DNA from: Amphibalanus amphitrite
Taxonomy: Eukaryota; Arthropoda; Thecostraca; Balanomorpha; Balanidae
Direction: 5' to 3'
DNA: 64,000 nt
Assembly (NCBI RefSeq): GCF_019059575.1
Contig: NW_024881860.1
Location: 124,001-188,000, forward strand
Shown here: positions 53,455 through 64,000 of the stretch, one piece after another
Position numbering within the stretch: position 1 is the stretch's first letter
Layout of the letters: the number at the start of each line of letters is the position of its first letter
Translations under genes and position numbers: made by a program
The notes under the pieces: generated by a model
Seen by the model: the letters and a program-made list of their open reading frames with translations, nothing else
Told to the model about the DNA's origin: nothing
Databases searched by the model: none

Positions 53455-54424
53455 GATATACAATAGAGAATAACAATAGAGAGCTGAAACTTGGCACACC
53501 TGACCTTTCATTCAAACCGAATCTTGTGACACCAGCCGCATTTTCAGGTCAGTATACGTCATAAGTGAACCTCTGCACGGTCCTAGAATGTTGCAACTTC
53601 GCAGCGCCCTCAGTGCCAGAGGAGCCTTCACAGGGGATGAAACTTACAGGACCTAATTTTTCCCTGACTCCAGAGGTCTCATAACTTGTATATCTCGGAT
53701 TTTCCTATCGGTCAAATGAGGTCAGGTCGGTCACGTGACCTCACCATTATAAGTCAATGGGGGAAACATGAAAGCTGTTATTATGGCGCCGGGAACGATC
53801 TAAACCTAGTTCAAGCACATGGAATCGTGGTTTCATGCACTCCTTGCACGGTCCACTGCTTCAGTTTTGCATCGTTTACCCTGCATCGTGACGTCATTCA
53901 TGACGTCATTGGGGTCATATAAATTTTTGGTCAAATTGAGCCAGCGAGTCACGAAAGCCACCAATGGACTTCGTGAGACCTGTCGAATCGAGTGATATGC
54001 GGCATGATCTGCCATGCCCAGCTTCGTGACCTGGGTGGCTCTGACCTGACCTTCACCCGAGGTTAACACCTCGGATCAAAATAACACCTCTGGTTAAGAT
54101 ATTCTCACCCGAACAACAAGCATACCATTCGACGCGCCTGAGCAAGACAAACAAGATGGTGTCAAATTTGCGGCTCTGCGACCATTTTTGCGACGGTATT
54201 GACCAAAACCTGACCAGTGCCTTGGGGCACTTAACCTGACCTCAGAGGTCACCGGTTGACTTGAGACCTTAAAATAAGGCACCAGTCGCTGCACCTCATA
54301 ACGGCGCACGCGCTCGTTTTTCCCGAGGCTCTAGCTGAATTAGGGGCAAAACGGCGAGGGACCTACTAGTACGGCTCGGCGGGGGGGGGGGGGGGTATAC
54401 AGAAAACCAATAGGTCAGGCGAAT
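53455..54424 (+). mobile_element. 5'-truncated TTAA element, CCCTCGCC type
   Basis: Follows 33684-34843 from AGAGAGCTGAAAC-like sequence through CTGCACGGTC, TGACGTCATTCATGACGTCA and CGCTCGTTTTTCC. It ends with a G-run and GTATACAGAAAACCAATAGG, then GGCGAATGTTAG in place of GGGTTAA. Confidence 0.6.
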
Positions 54425-55071
54425 GTTAGTGCTTTTTGGCAGTTAGCAACGCACCATCATGTGAAATGCCGTTTGTTCCATGGATAAGAGTGGGTGTCAA
54501 CTGTCAAGGTCATTTAAGGTAAAAATAAGGTCATTTTATTATGTCATTGCCCATGGTGACCTACGCTGACGTTTTTTGTTTCACGACTTTACTGGGCTAC
54601 TTATCTAGCTGATTTCGAATTGGTCATTCGTTTGAGCATAAAAAACTAGTTTTCCAGACCATGCGAAGTTTTCTGTGGTGGCTAACACCTAAAACACAAA
54701 TAGTCGGCGGGATACCTGATGGTTGACCTGACTTGACCTCCTCCTCGACCACTCTAGCACAATAGCACAAATGCATCAAATTATTGAGCGAAAGGATTGA
54801 ATACATAATTAAGAAACAGGACCACAAATTATTCCAGAAAAACTCACTTCATGAAGTGCGCAGGACCCCACTCTCCCGACATTTGAAATATTGACATGAC
54901 CTGGAAGGTTAACCATGAATCATGATCGTAAGTGAAATATCATGGTCGGGCCTCCAACGTCAAAACACAGAGCATTCGACGCGTCGCAAAGAGAGAAACA
55001 CGATAGATAGGTACTGGTAAAATCGATGTCACGCAAGCTTTATGTCAAAAGTTATTGCTGACGTTAGTGAA
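54425..55071. other. Stretch without recognised gene
   Basis: Contains scattered TGACCT words but no element end or gene that I could identify. Confidence 0.3.
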
Positions 55072-55648
55072 CCCGCGCCCCGTAGGGGGGGCCGAAACGC
55101 CCCCCCCCCCTGTCCTTTTCCGTCGATATCTTCTAAACGGCTGGAGATATCGCCACCAAACTTTCAGGACCCCTCCGGGCATCAACTTTACACATTGTGA
55201 CCAAAAATTTTTCCAGTGGCTATGATAGGTTGGCCACAAATGACGTCAGATAAAATGGACCATAAAACATGTATCACACGACACTTCAATATTGTGACCC
55301 CCTGCAGTGACCTGACCTGGTATCAGTGACCTCAGATAGCAAAGTATGTGTTTGACGAACAATGTACCATCGATGGTTTTCAATAACTTACCAAGTTACT
55401 CGATTTCACAATACATTTCTTTAAGTGCCTGTGAACGGTGAAAATCCGACCTTTGACCTGATCTGTGACGTCATCGGTTTGACCTAGGTCAATGAAATTT
55501 GGTCACAAGGTAGTTCCTCGGTAAGGCTATCGAGCGCCGTTTGAATTTTGTAAATCGGCCGGTAAATTTCCGAGATCTTAGGGGGGCCGAAACACCCCCC
55601 CCCCCCCTACGAGTGGTAGGGTCCGCCGATAGCCCTACGGGGCGCGGG
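55072..55648 (+). mobile_element. Internally deleted TTAA element
   Basis: Both ends match 51497-52667, but about 590 bp are missing: the sequence jumps from ATGACGTCAGA (about 55250) to TAAAATGGACCATAAAAC. The left TTAA is mutated to TGAA (55068-55071); the right is TTAA (55649-55652). The hairpin loops are GAAAC in the same orientation at both ends. Confidence 0.78.
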
Positions 55649-55652
55649 TTAA

Positions 55653-56354
55653 AAAAGGCGCAAAAAAAATCATCATATTGACTTATATTGGAAAGGTCGT
55701 AAGATTGACCTGGCCTTAGATCATTGATAATAAAAGTCCGAGATAAACGGTTTTATACATCCTGCCGCCATCGCTGTCTTTGAGTTTAAACCGTCGTGCA
55801 GTCGATGTAGGATGGCGACCCCTTTATTGTTACGAGCGAGCGAGCGAAGCGAAGTCTTTTCAATATAACGGAAAAATCTCAGTATGAGCGGCCCGGCCCG
55901 GCCCGGCCTGTAACGCTTTTGAGAGGCTTATATCTCAGCAACCGCTGGACCGATTGGCCTACGGTCTTTTTTGTTGGGTAGCCCCATCCCTTCTACCCCG
56001 TAATTGACTACTTTTGATACATATCAGTGACCGCCGTGGCACGCGCCACGTGAAAAGTCAAGGGTGTTCAAGCTGTTTTGCAAAAGTAGTGATTTTGAGA
56101 GGCTCATATCTCAGCAGCCGCTAGGGCGATTGTCTTGCGGTAATTTTTGTACGGTAGCTGCATCCCTTCTACCAAAAATAGGATACTCTCGATGCATGTG
56201 GGTCACCCCCAGTGCACGTGCAAAATACAACAATAAGAGGTGTCAAATTTGTTCCCATTTTAATAACTCGGTAATTACTTGGGCGATTTCGATGAAACTT
56301 GGCATACGAGTACAGGTACGCACCCACCAGGCAATGCATTCCCATGTGTTGTGG
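55653..56354. repeat. Repeat with GAGC tract and CTGGGCCGAT-like motifs
   Basis: Contains GAGCGAGCGAGCGAAG (about 55835), a CCCGG run (55889-55908) and three copies of a motif TATCTCAGCAaCCGCTggaCC GAT (near 55931, 56107 and, diverged, 56264) spaced about 170 bp, with CACGTG words. It continues at 57561-57900 after the TTAA element, which has probably inserted into it. Confidence 0.5.
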
Positions 56355-56358
56355 TTAA

Positions 56359-57556
56359 CCCGCGACCTGGTGGGGGGGCTATTTTTTGCCCCCCCCCCCC
56401 TCCAGACTTTCTGATATATCTCCAGAACCGCTGCGCCGATCGTCACCAAACTTTCAGTACCCTCCCGGACATCAATTTTACACATTGTGACGAAAATTTT
56501 TTCCAAAGGCTATGATAGGTTGGCCGGAAATGACGTCAGAGTGACGTCATGTTCTGCCGTTTTCGACCCAAAAAAGGGTTTCGCGGGAAGAGCTGTCAGG
56601 CCTATAGCTTTGCAAATACAGAAAATGATAAAGACATAAAAGCTGTAGATTGGACAGGGCTACAAAACTGCTATCTCGGATTTTTGAAATTTTTGGATTT
56701 TGACCCCCAAAAATCAAAAAATAGATTTTTTGGAAATAATAATCGAAAAATCCAAAAAGTTTTTCGAATTTCGCAAAAACCGGAATATATGTGATAGTCC
56801 TTACCGCCTTCCATCCACATACCAAATTTGAGATTGATACCTCTTTTTTTGGCGAAGTTATAGCGAAAAAACTGTTCAAAATTGATGACGTCAAATTTGC
56901 AAACTCAATTTTCAGCAATTCTAGACCCCGAAGCGCAAAACAAAGACCACCATTAGACTCCCCGTGACGAGCTGCATCGAATCAATACCCATTTTATGCA
57001 AAACTATCAACTTTAAAATTTGACCTTTTTTGGCCTGACCTTGACCTGACCTTGACCTGAACTTCACCAGAAAGTGACCTAAGCCGTACCTGATAGTCTT
57101 ATAACCAACACCATTGAGTTGGAAATGAAAAATTGGCCATAAACATGCATCACACAACCTTAGTAAAGTTGGGCTCATGTGACCTGACCTGTGACCCTTG
57201 GTGACCTGACCTGTGACCTGACCTGGTATTGCCAGTGACCTCTAATAGCAACATATCTACTAGACAACTGACGCCCTACCGCTGATTCTCGACAAAATGC
57301 GTTTTCCTCGGTGTTATAGCGCATTCCCTAGAAGACCCGTGAACGGTGAAACATTTCATCTTTGACCTGACCTGTGACGTCATCGGTGACCCCGAGGTCA
57401 ATGAAATTTGGTTTCCTTCGACAAATTTGACAGGCCTTTCGAACGCCGTTTGAATTTTGCGGATCCGTCCAGTAGTTTCGGAGATACGAGGGGGGCAAAA
57501 AATAGCCCCCCCCCCCCACCAGGTCGCGTTATAAACAGACCCCACCAGGGCGCGGG
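56359..57556 (+). mobile_element. TTAA element, CTATTTTTTGC hairpin type
   Basis: A 1198-bp element flanked by TTAA (56355-56358, 57557-57560). The left end is CCCGCGACCTGGTGGGG; the right end CACCAGGGCGCGGG. The hairpin loops CTATTTTTTGC and GCAAAAAATAG are inverted. The interior is closely related to 51497-52667. No coding capacity. Confidence 0.8.
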
Positions 57557-57560
57557 TTAA

Positions 57561-57900
57561 GGTGCTACTGCACGTGCGCACGTGCAGGGGGCGTTTCCAG
57601 ATCTCGAGAACGGCTGGGCCGATTGTGCTCAAATTTGGTACACGGCTGGGGACCGGTTAGTAGGGTGCCATGCAAAAGTCAGTTTGGACCCCGTTTGCAC
57701 GTGCGCACGTGCAGAATGCCGCTTCCAAATCTCAGGAACGGCTGGGCCGATTGCGTTCAAATTTGGCACTGCGCTAGCGACCGTTTAGAAGGGTGCTTTG
57801 CACAAGCCCCGTTGGAAGTACCCTCTCGCCCTTCCGCACGTGCAGGGCTCACTATCTCGCTCGCTCGTTCTTCGCCCAAAAGGCGTTTTACTGGTTATTA
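57561..57900. repeat. CACGTG-rich repeat, continuation of 55653-56354
   Basis: Two units of about 120 bp, each with the palindromic GTGCGCACGTGCAG-type word followed by CTGGGCCGATTG and CAAATTTGG (57572-57640 and 57697-57770). It ends with CTCGCTCGCTCG near 57853, the inverse of the GAGCGAGCGAGC tract at 55835, suggesting that the two mark ends of one older element. Confidence 0.5.
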
Positions 57901-57942
57901 GAGGGCTGGGTCACTTGACGTGACCTCGTAACCAGACCTTAA

Positions 57943-58709
57943 CCCAGGTTGCCTACACCAGGGGGGTGTTCGTTCCCCCTAACGAATTTTTGCGATTGCT
58001 CCCCGGCGATTAGGGATAGGAGGGCAAAAGTTTAGCAGTTTTTTTTTTTATCAACCTGACATCTTTTGAAGCCATAAGTTTGAGCCTTGCCCCCTTGATA
58101 ACGCCACAGCGTCTATTTTTCTAGGTCCTTGCACGGAAAACTTCGACACCACAAAAGTGAAGTCAAAAAAGCTGCCAAAATAGGATTTAGGAAATAAAAT
58201 AGGAAATAGGAAAAGCAGAGGAAAAAATTCCGGAGAAGGCTGTGTAGCATATGAAATAAGGAAAATACGAAACTTATATTGGTGACCTGAGGTCAGAACT
58301 CAGGTTAACAACCCCGAGCTAGGGTTTTAGTTTTCGAAAATGATTTCAATAAAATAATCCCAGAGCTAAGGCAATGGTACCAACGCATTCGTTTTTTCAA
58401 GACGCGCCGAATGACATATATTTTGTTTGGAAAAGGTCAAGTCTTATGCTGACCCCATGTAACTTCGAATGACCTTTGGTTGACTTTGACACATGGTAGG
58501 TTTTATATGATGTATTCGTAGCCGCTGATCAGCCGTTTTCACGACGGAATAGCGGGTACCTAATAGATGCCTGTTTGGTCCTTTGATACCTCAGGAATTT
58601 TAGTAGTTTCCTTTGATGCCTCAGGAATTTTAGGAGTTTTTTGTAGTAGGTTTTCTACCTTTCGAATAAGTGGCCCGTTACTTTGCTGTTTTTTCTACTA
58701 AATATTACA
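57943..58709. mobile_element. Probable TTAA-element remnant
   Basis: Starts after TTAA (57939-57942) with CCCAGGTTGCC and a hairpin (GGGGGGTGTTCGTTCCCCC). No matching right end is seen before the next TTAA at 58710, so only the left end is supported. Confidence 0.4.
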
Positions 58710-58713
58710 TTAA

Positions 58714-59908
58714 CCCGCGCCCGGCTGGGGGTCCTGGATTTCCACACCCTGCTGGGGGGGTGGGGGGTGTTTGAACACCCCCCCCCCTTGTAACTCGGCT
58801 CCTGGGCCACGTAGCGATACGCGGAAGGCGGCGTTCAAAAGAGCGTCAAAAATAATGACGAAATCACTTCGGTCAATTTTTTGGTCAGGTCAAAGGTCAG
58901 GTCACCAGAGGTCATAGAAGGCAAAATTTCGCCGATTTCCAGGTCGAATGTCGAAAATTTCCCAGAAGCCAACGCATAACTCGGGAACCAATAGAGCTAC
59001 AGCGCCGCGGAAAAGTGCATTCGATAGCCCTATTAACGCCCTTTCTGAGTAATTCTCTCAGATTTGACCTAACGTCAACGGTTTTGCCTGCAGGGGGCAA
59101 AAACTGCAAAAATAGCCGATTTTTTCGGAAATAGTTTTTCTGCAATAACTTTTGACCCAAGCCTTGTACAAGCTTACTTTTACCGGCATCGTGTTCCTCT
59201 CGTCAAGACGCATCGAATGAACTATAACTTGACCTTGAAAGGTCAACTCGAAAATTTGACCTCAGGTCAAGGTCATGACCTGACCGGAAAGGGTCATGTT
59301 GCATATCAGTCGATCCGTATCGTCGAGCTGAACACATCTAAGGCGTTTTCATCGCTCTAGCATGCCTCTATCAAAAGTTATTTGCGAAAAACTGTTAGAT
59401 ACCATTCGTGACCTAAGATGACCTCAGGGCATAAACAAGGGTCACGGACACCATTTTCATGTTCTGTGTGTCTAAAACACTTGTAATTCGGTGTTTGGGA
59501 GTGTTTATAATGTCTTTCGTCCAAAAGAGGCGCATTTCAATTTTCTCCCATTGACTTATAAATGGGGAGGTCGCAAAATTGACCTGACCTTAGGTCATCG
59601 ATATCAAAATTCTGAGATCAACATTTTGTACATGCTATTGCTCTTAGCAATCGCTGAGAGTTTCAAAGCGATCGGTCATTCAGTGTAGCTATGACAGACA
59701 TTGAAACTTTTTTATGAGGTGAGGTCACTTCAAGTGACCTGGTGACCTGACCTTGAATGACCTTGGTGTGAAATTTTCACAACATGTGTAGAATTGATGT
59801 ATGATAAGGTATACCAAAAACGGCGGCGCTTCGCTCCGCCGTTTTTGAGATATTCGCGAAAAACCACAAGGGGGGGGGGTGTTCAAACACCCCCCAGCAG
59901 GGCGCGGG
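58714..59908 (-). mobile_element. TTAA element, GTGTTTGAACAC hairpin type, copy 2
   Basis: A 1195-bp, near-identical inverted copy of 34848-36024, flanked by TTAA (58710-58713, 59909-59912). The similarity extends over the whole length, including shared short open frames, which indicates recent spread. The ends are CCCGCGCCCGGCTGGGG and CCCAGCAGGGCGCGGG. Confidence 0.85.
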
Positions 59909-59912
59909 TTAA

Positions 59913-60432
59913 TTTATTTTATCTAAGGGTTTACCACTCACGTAAACCTAAAGCGTAAGCAGGTTTATGAAATCAGCATATCTATATAATGCTAGTATGG
60001 AAATATACTGAGCTGCCAGCTGCGGGTGACCGAGCTCTCCCAATTCCACGCTGGCTTGGCTTTGGAGCCGCAGCAGACGCCGGAAGTCAAAGTCACTGCT
60101 AAGGCGGCGGCGGATTTGATGCGCTCGGGCACCACCATGGTTGACCGAGCTCTCCCAATTCCACGCTGGCTTGACTTTGGAACCGCAACAGACGGCGGAA
60201 GTCAATGCCACTGCTAAGGCGGCGGCGGGCGCGCAGCGTCGGGCCGGTGAAACAGAGGCCGGGTATCTAGTTGCCACGCTGATTTGATCCCTCATAGTCG
60301 AAAGGTGGGCTATAGAACCGAAAATTGACTTGTTTGTGAATAAATAAGCAATTTGATGGCCAAAATCGCCTGGATTACAACTTCTAAAAATATTTTGAAG
60401 GCAAAAACTTAAGTTGTAAGGATTCTAAGGCC
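59913..60432. repeat. Tandem duplication of a 115-bp unit
   Basis: Two units (60028-60142 and 60143-60230) share GACCGAGCTCTCCCAATTCC, ACGCTGGCTTG, CGGAAGTCAA and CACTGCTAAGGCGGCGGCGG with a few changes. The rest of the interval is unremarkable. Confidence 0.75.
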
Positions 60433-60436
60433 TTAA

Positions 60437-61293
60437 CACGCGCAGTGGAAGGGTTGCGAGTACTACGCCCAGTGGAAGGGGGGGCGGATGTCGCCCCCCC
60501 CCCTAAGATCTCAGCTCCCAGTGGAGCTAGAAAGACGAAATTTGGAGGGTAGGTGGGGGCCGTGGGGAACTCTGTTGTGTGTGAATTTCATGACCCTAGC
60601 TCAATATCTTCAAGGTCAAATGAGGTCAAATGTGGTCAAATCTGCCATATTAGCGACTTTTTTGCGTTTACACGCCGATAACTCAAAAAGTTACCGGCCG
60701 ATTTTTTTAAATTTTTCACTATACGAAAGAACAAACATTTGTGAGTATGTATGGTGAATTTCTAGATAATCCAACCATAGATATGGCAGTTAGAAGCCTG
60801 CTAAGGGTAAGATGTCGCCGGCTGAAGCGGCGTCGGCCGACGCGGGAAACGCGGCAATCACAATTTTGTGTTTACACACTCATAACTCAAGTTGCTACCG
60901 GCCGATTTTCAAAATTCTTTAACCATATGATTGCTTGTACATTTCTCAGTCTTCTCACCGAATTTGACGCGAATCTAATATAATTAGCGGTAAGGAGCGC
61001 GATGTAAAGACGGAACCGTCCCGCCCCGGCACAGTCTACAATTCAGGCGGCGCGTAACGGCTAGCGCCGGCCGCCGCGCCGCCGCGCCGCCGCGGCGGCA
61101 GGATGTTTGACTTTACACCGCTATTACTAGAAAAGTTGTGAACCGATTTTCTTACTTCTTGCACGAGAAGATCCGCAATTGAATTCTGGACAGGTAGCCG
61201 AAATTTCACATTGATATTATGCTTGCGACGCGAGTTATTGGCGAAAAACAGGAGGGGTGGGCGAAATCCGCCCCCCCCCTTCCACTGCGCGTG
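60437..61293. mobile_element. TTAA element, CACGCGCAGTGGAAGG type
   Basis: An 857-bp element flanked by TTAA (60433-60436, 61294-61297). The ends are CACGCGCAGTGGAAGGG and CCTTCCACTGCGCGTG, a clean inverted repeat. A G-run/C-run hairpin lies inside each end. The interior has GC-rich palindromic stretches near 60815-60845 and 61050-61105. The right TTAA is shared with the next element. No coding capacity. Confidence 0.82.
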
Positions 61294-61297
61294 TTAA

Positions 61298-62179
61298 CCC
61301 TATTAGTGGCAGGCTCCTGGCTACCCCTATTAGTGGCAGGGGGGGGGCTGTTTACGACCCCCCTGATATCTCTAGATCTAACTGGCCGATTTTCAAAATT
61401 CAAACGGCATTCGATTTCGCTCAACGTGATCTACATTTCTAAAAAAAAAAATGTCGATAGGGGGGTAGAGGGGGGTAAAAACGGGCAAATTGCAGATACA
61501 TTTTAGACTGTTTATCACGGCCAGGTTTCTGAACCAATCTTAACGCAACTTTTGCCGATCGATAGAGAATGAACCAGGAATTCACATGGATCCTAAAAAT
61601 ATGCATTTTCAAAAATCATAGGCGGATACAGATCATTGAGATTGGGGGTACACAAAAAGTATGGTAAATAAGGTTTTTGTTGGTACTGTTTCTAAAAAGG
61701 GTGGTAATGGTCTTGTTATGTTACAATTTTCTTATGAGAGAACGACTACAATTGTATTGGTCATGCATAGGCGGTGTCAGGGCACCTATGTTGGGAGGTA
61801 AAACATAACCCCCTTTTTGGACGCCTGGATCCGCCTATTATAGCAAAAACGTGTCAAAAGAGGATGCACAGCACAATAACTTTGTATATGTTATCACAGT
61901 GATACATTTCATTCACTGTTCGTAAAACTGGTGCATACAGTTATAATACATCAGCATCGTGATCTTCGCCCAAATGACTCGCTTCACGAATAGGACCCCC
62001 CAATTCCCAGTGCTCTGGAGCCGCCCCTGGTAAAGTTATGAACTTGAAATTTTCAGGGAATGTGCCCAATTTAGTTTTAGGAAAAGTCAGAAAATTTCAG
62101 CATCGTAGTTAGCTTCAGCGGTTTCGGAGATATTCCCGAAAAACCTGAGGGGTGGATGAAAACCCTTCCACTAATAGGG
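61298..62179. mobile_element. TTAA element, CCCTATTAGTGG type
   Basis: An 882-bp element flanked by TTAA (61294-61297, 62180-62183), both shared with neighbours. The ends are CCCTATTAGTGG and CCACTAATAGGG. The left end is partly duplicated (CCTATTAGTGGCAGG twice). A hairpin with GGGGGGGCTG...CCCCCC lies inside. It contains the small MITE 61618-61838. Confidence 0.8.
61618..61838. mobile_element. Small MITE with GGCGGAT/ATCCGCC ends, copy 2
   Basis: The left end is ATAGGCGGATAC and the right end CTGGATCCGCCTAT, like the element at 3823-4064. 221 bp, non-coding. Confidence 0.55.
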
Positions 62180-62183
62180 TTAA

Positions 62184-63359
62184 CCCGCGCCCCGTTGGGC
62201 TCTGCCGAGCAACGCGCCCGGTTGGGGGGGGGGGCCATTTTGGCCCCCCCCCTAAGATCTCGAGAACCACGCAACATAGCGACAAGCGGTAAACGGCGTT
62301 GGATAGCCCCAACGGGGAACTACCTTGTGACCCAATTTTATTGACCTAGGTCAAACCGATGACGTCACAGGTCAGGTCAAAGGTCCAATTTTCACCGTTT
62401 ACAGGCACTTCAAGAAATGCGTTGTAAAATCGAGTAAAATGCATTTCATTGAAAATCATCGATGGGGAAATGTTCTTCAAACACATATTTTGCTATTTGA
62501 GGTCACTGATACCAGGTCAGGTCACAGAGGTCAGGTCACGGGGGGGGTCACAATATGAAAGTGTCGTGTGATACATGTTTTATGGTCCATTTTACATGAC
62601 AAATGCGATTATATGGGTCAGGCAGCCTTTGGGGCCAGCTTAGATCACGTTTTGGTCAAGGTCAGGTCAAGGTCAGGTCAAGGTCAGGTCAACTTAGGTC
62701 AAATTTCAAAGTTAATATTTTTGCATAAAACGGGTATCGAATCGATGCAGCTCGTCACGGGGAGTTCAATGGTGGTCTTTGTTTTGCCGTACGAGGTCTA
62801 GAATTGCTAAAAATTGAGTTCAAAAATTTGACGTCATCATTTTTGAACAGTTGTTTCGCTATAACTTGGCCAAAAAACGAGATATCGATCTGAAATTTGG
62901 TATGTATATAGAAGAGCGCTGGGACTATCACATATATTCCGGTTTTTACGAAATTCGGAAAATTTGTGGATTTTTTCAAAGTTTTTCTAAAAAAATCAAT
63001 TTTTTGATTTTTTGGGGTCAAAAACCAAAAATTTTGAAAATCTGAGATAGCAGTTTTGTAGCGCCGCCTTTTTTCTACTAGACCATATAAAGAACTTTGA
63101 AATTGCTTGATAACTGTAGATTTGGTGAGCGTTTCAAGATTGCATGTTTTTTGCTCATTTTTGCTCGAACATGACCTCAGTTTGACCTCAATAACTCCTG
63201 ACCTAAGGTGACCTAAGACTTGAAATTTGGTGTGAAGGTGTCAAATTGATGCCCGGGAAGGTACTGAAAATTTGGCGGCGCTGCACGCCGCCGTTTTCTT
63301 GCTATTCAGGAAAAACCACAGGGGGGGCCAAAATGGCCCCCCCCCCAACGGGGCGAGGG
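62184..63359 (-). mobile_element. TTAA element, CCATTTTGG hairpin, reverse of 51497 type
   Basis: A 1176-bp element flanked by TTAA (62180-62183, 63360-63363). The left end has CCCGCGCCCCGTTGGG, the right CCAACGGGGCGAGGG. The hairpin loops CCATTTTGG and CCAAAATGG are inverted. The interior, read in reverse, follows 51497-52667 (CGATGACGTCACAGG; ACACGACACTTTC region). AGGTCA repeats occur at 62657-62699. Confidence 0.82.
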
Positions 63360-63610
63360 TTAAAGGGTTGGTACTTTCCAGGTATCAAATAGGTTCCACC
63401 GCGATAGTTCCGTCGTGAAAACGGCCATCACGAATCTGGCATCCATTTTGCTCTAGGAACATTCATTTAGAGCCGATCAGGATAGCAAAAATGGCTGAAC
63501 TATAATAGCTGACTTGAATCAGTGAAACAGCTTCTAGCAAGGATACAGTTGCTTGACCTCGACCTTGGGGCTGCCTTGTATCGCTACATGAACCACAAAT
63601 AGAAGCTTAA

Positions 63611-64000
63611 CCCGCGCCCCACTGGGGTCTGCGTATAACACGCCCTACTGGGGGGGGGGGGGGCTATTCATAGCCCCCCCCCTCCTAACTCCGAAACTAC
63701 TGGGCCGATCGTCAAAATTCAAACGGCGTCTGATAGCCCCGGAAAAACTGTCGAGCGAAACCTAATTTCATTGACCTCGAGGTCACCGATGACGTCACAG
63801 GTCAGGTCAAAGTAAAAATTATTAGCATTTTGGCTTCTTCACGTTTTGGGCTCTGGCCGCCGTCTTACAAGTCAGATCAGGCTCATTTTTGGTTCACACA
63901 CTCGTGAACAGATGCTCTAGATACTCTGAGGGTACCAAACTTGTACTTTGATTTTCAGGTCAAGGTCAGGTCATCACAGGTCACGAAAATATTATATCAT
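63611..64000. mobile_element. TTAA element, cut by window end
   Basis: Starts after TTAA (63607-63610) with CCCGCGCCCCACTGGGG, then a G-run, CTATTCATAG and a C-run. AGGTCA-type words occur at 63779-63810 and 63957-63983. The right end is outside the window. Confidence 0.75.

Overview
The window is a nuclear genomic segment of an arthropod, most likely a crustacean. This rests on a chitin-binding (Rebers-Riddiford) cuticle protein gene, spliced metazoan genes with GT-AG introns, short runs of the arthropod telomere pentamer TTAGG, and a heavy load of eukaryotic DNA transposons plus a non-LTR retrotransposon. The species cannot be named from sequence alone.

Host genes are few and GC-rich against AT-richer surroundings. 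They are a single-exon sideroflexin (10099-11097, +), a three-exon cuticle protein with TATA box (22726-24003, -), a CDK2AP1/DOC-1 homologue (25499-25783, +), a four-exon DPH7/WDR85 homologue (26022-28825, +), and a minus-strand gene whose last three exons (32450 to 30783) encode the C-terminal domain of ANKRD40. A phase-compatible candidate first exon of that last gene, with a CGGBP1-like zinc finger, lies 16.7 kb upstream in a CpG-rich island (49174-49573). Two weaker exon-like stretches (7092-7715 and 18722-18873) are unrecognised.

Mobile elements, left to right: decayed TTAA-flanked repeats (1-1206); small MITEs; a complete Tc1/mariner-superfamily element with an intact 409-residue transposase and 250-bp inverted repeats (4665-7042); a CR1/L2-like LINE with ORF1 and an ORF2 carrying endonuclease and reverse transcriptase (about 12890-22097), broken by a 3.55 kb insertion; and a TA-flanked MITE just 3' of DPH7 (28892-29421).

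From 32.8 kb on, the first intron of the ANKRD40-like gene and its upstream flank are almost entirely nested repeats. A fold-back element with arms of 16-bp repeats (32896-43829, 8-bp duplication ACCCTAGG) contains TTAA elements. Its right arm is split by a hAT-like element (36776-43820, duplication CCTGTAAC), which contains a Tc1-like element (38492-43598), which in turn contains decayed TTAA elements. From 44 to 64 kb there are roughly ten more TTAA elements, several packed end to end with one shared TTAA. They share modular ends (TTAA, CCCGCGCC-type terminus, G-run/C-run hairpin, a conserved motif) and are very rich in AGGTCA/TGACCT hexamers. This TTAA family is the best candidate for something undescribed in the window.

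All splice junctions, repeat ends and target duplications were read by eye. Family assignments rest on recognised motifs, not on searches.
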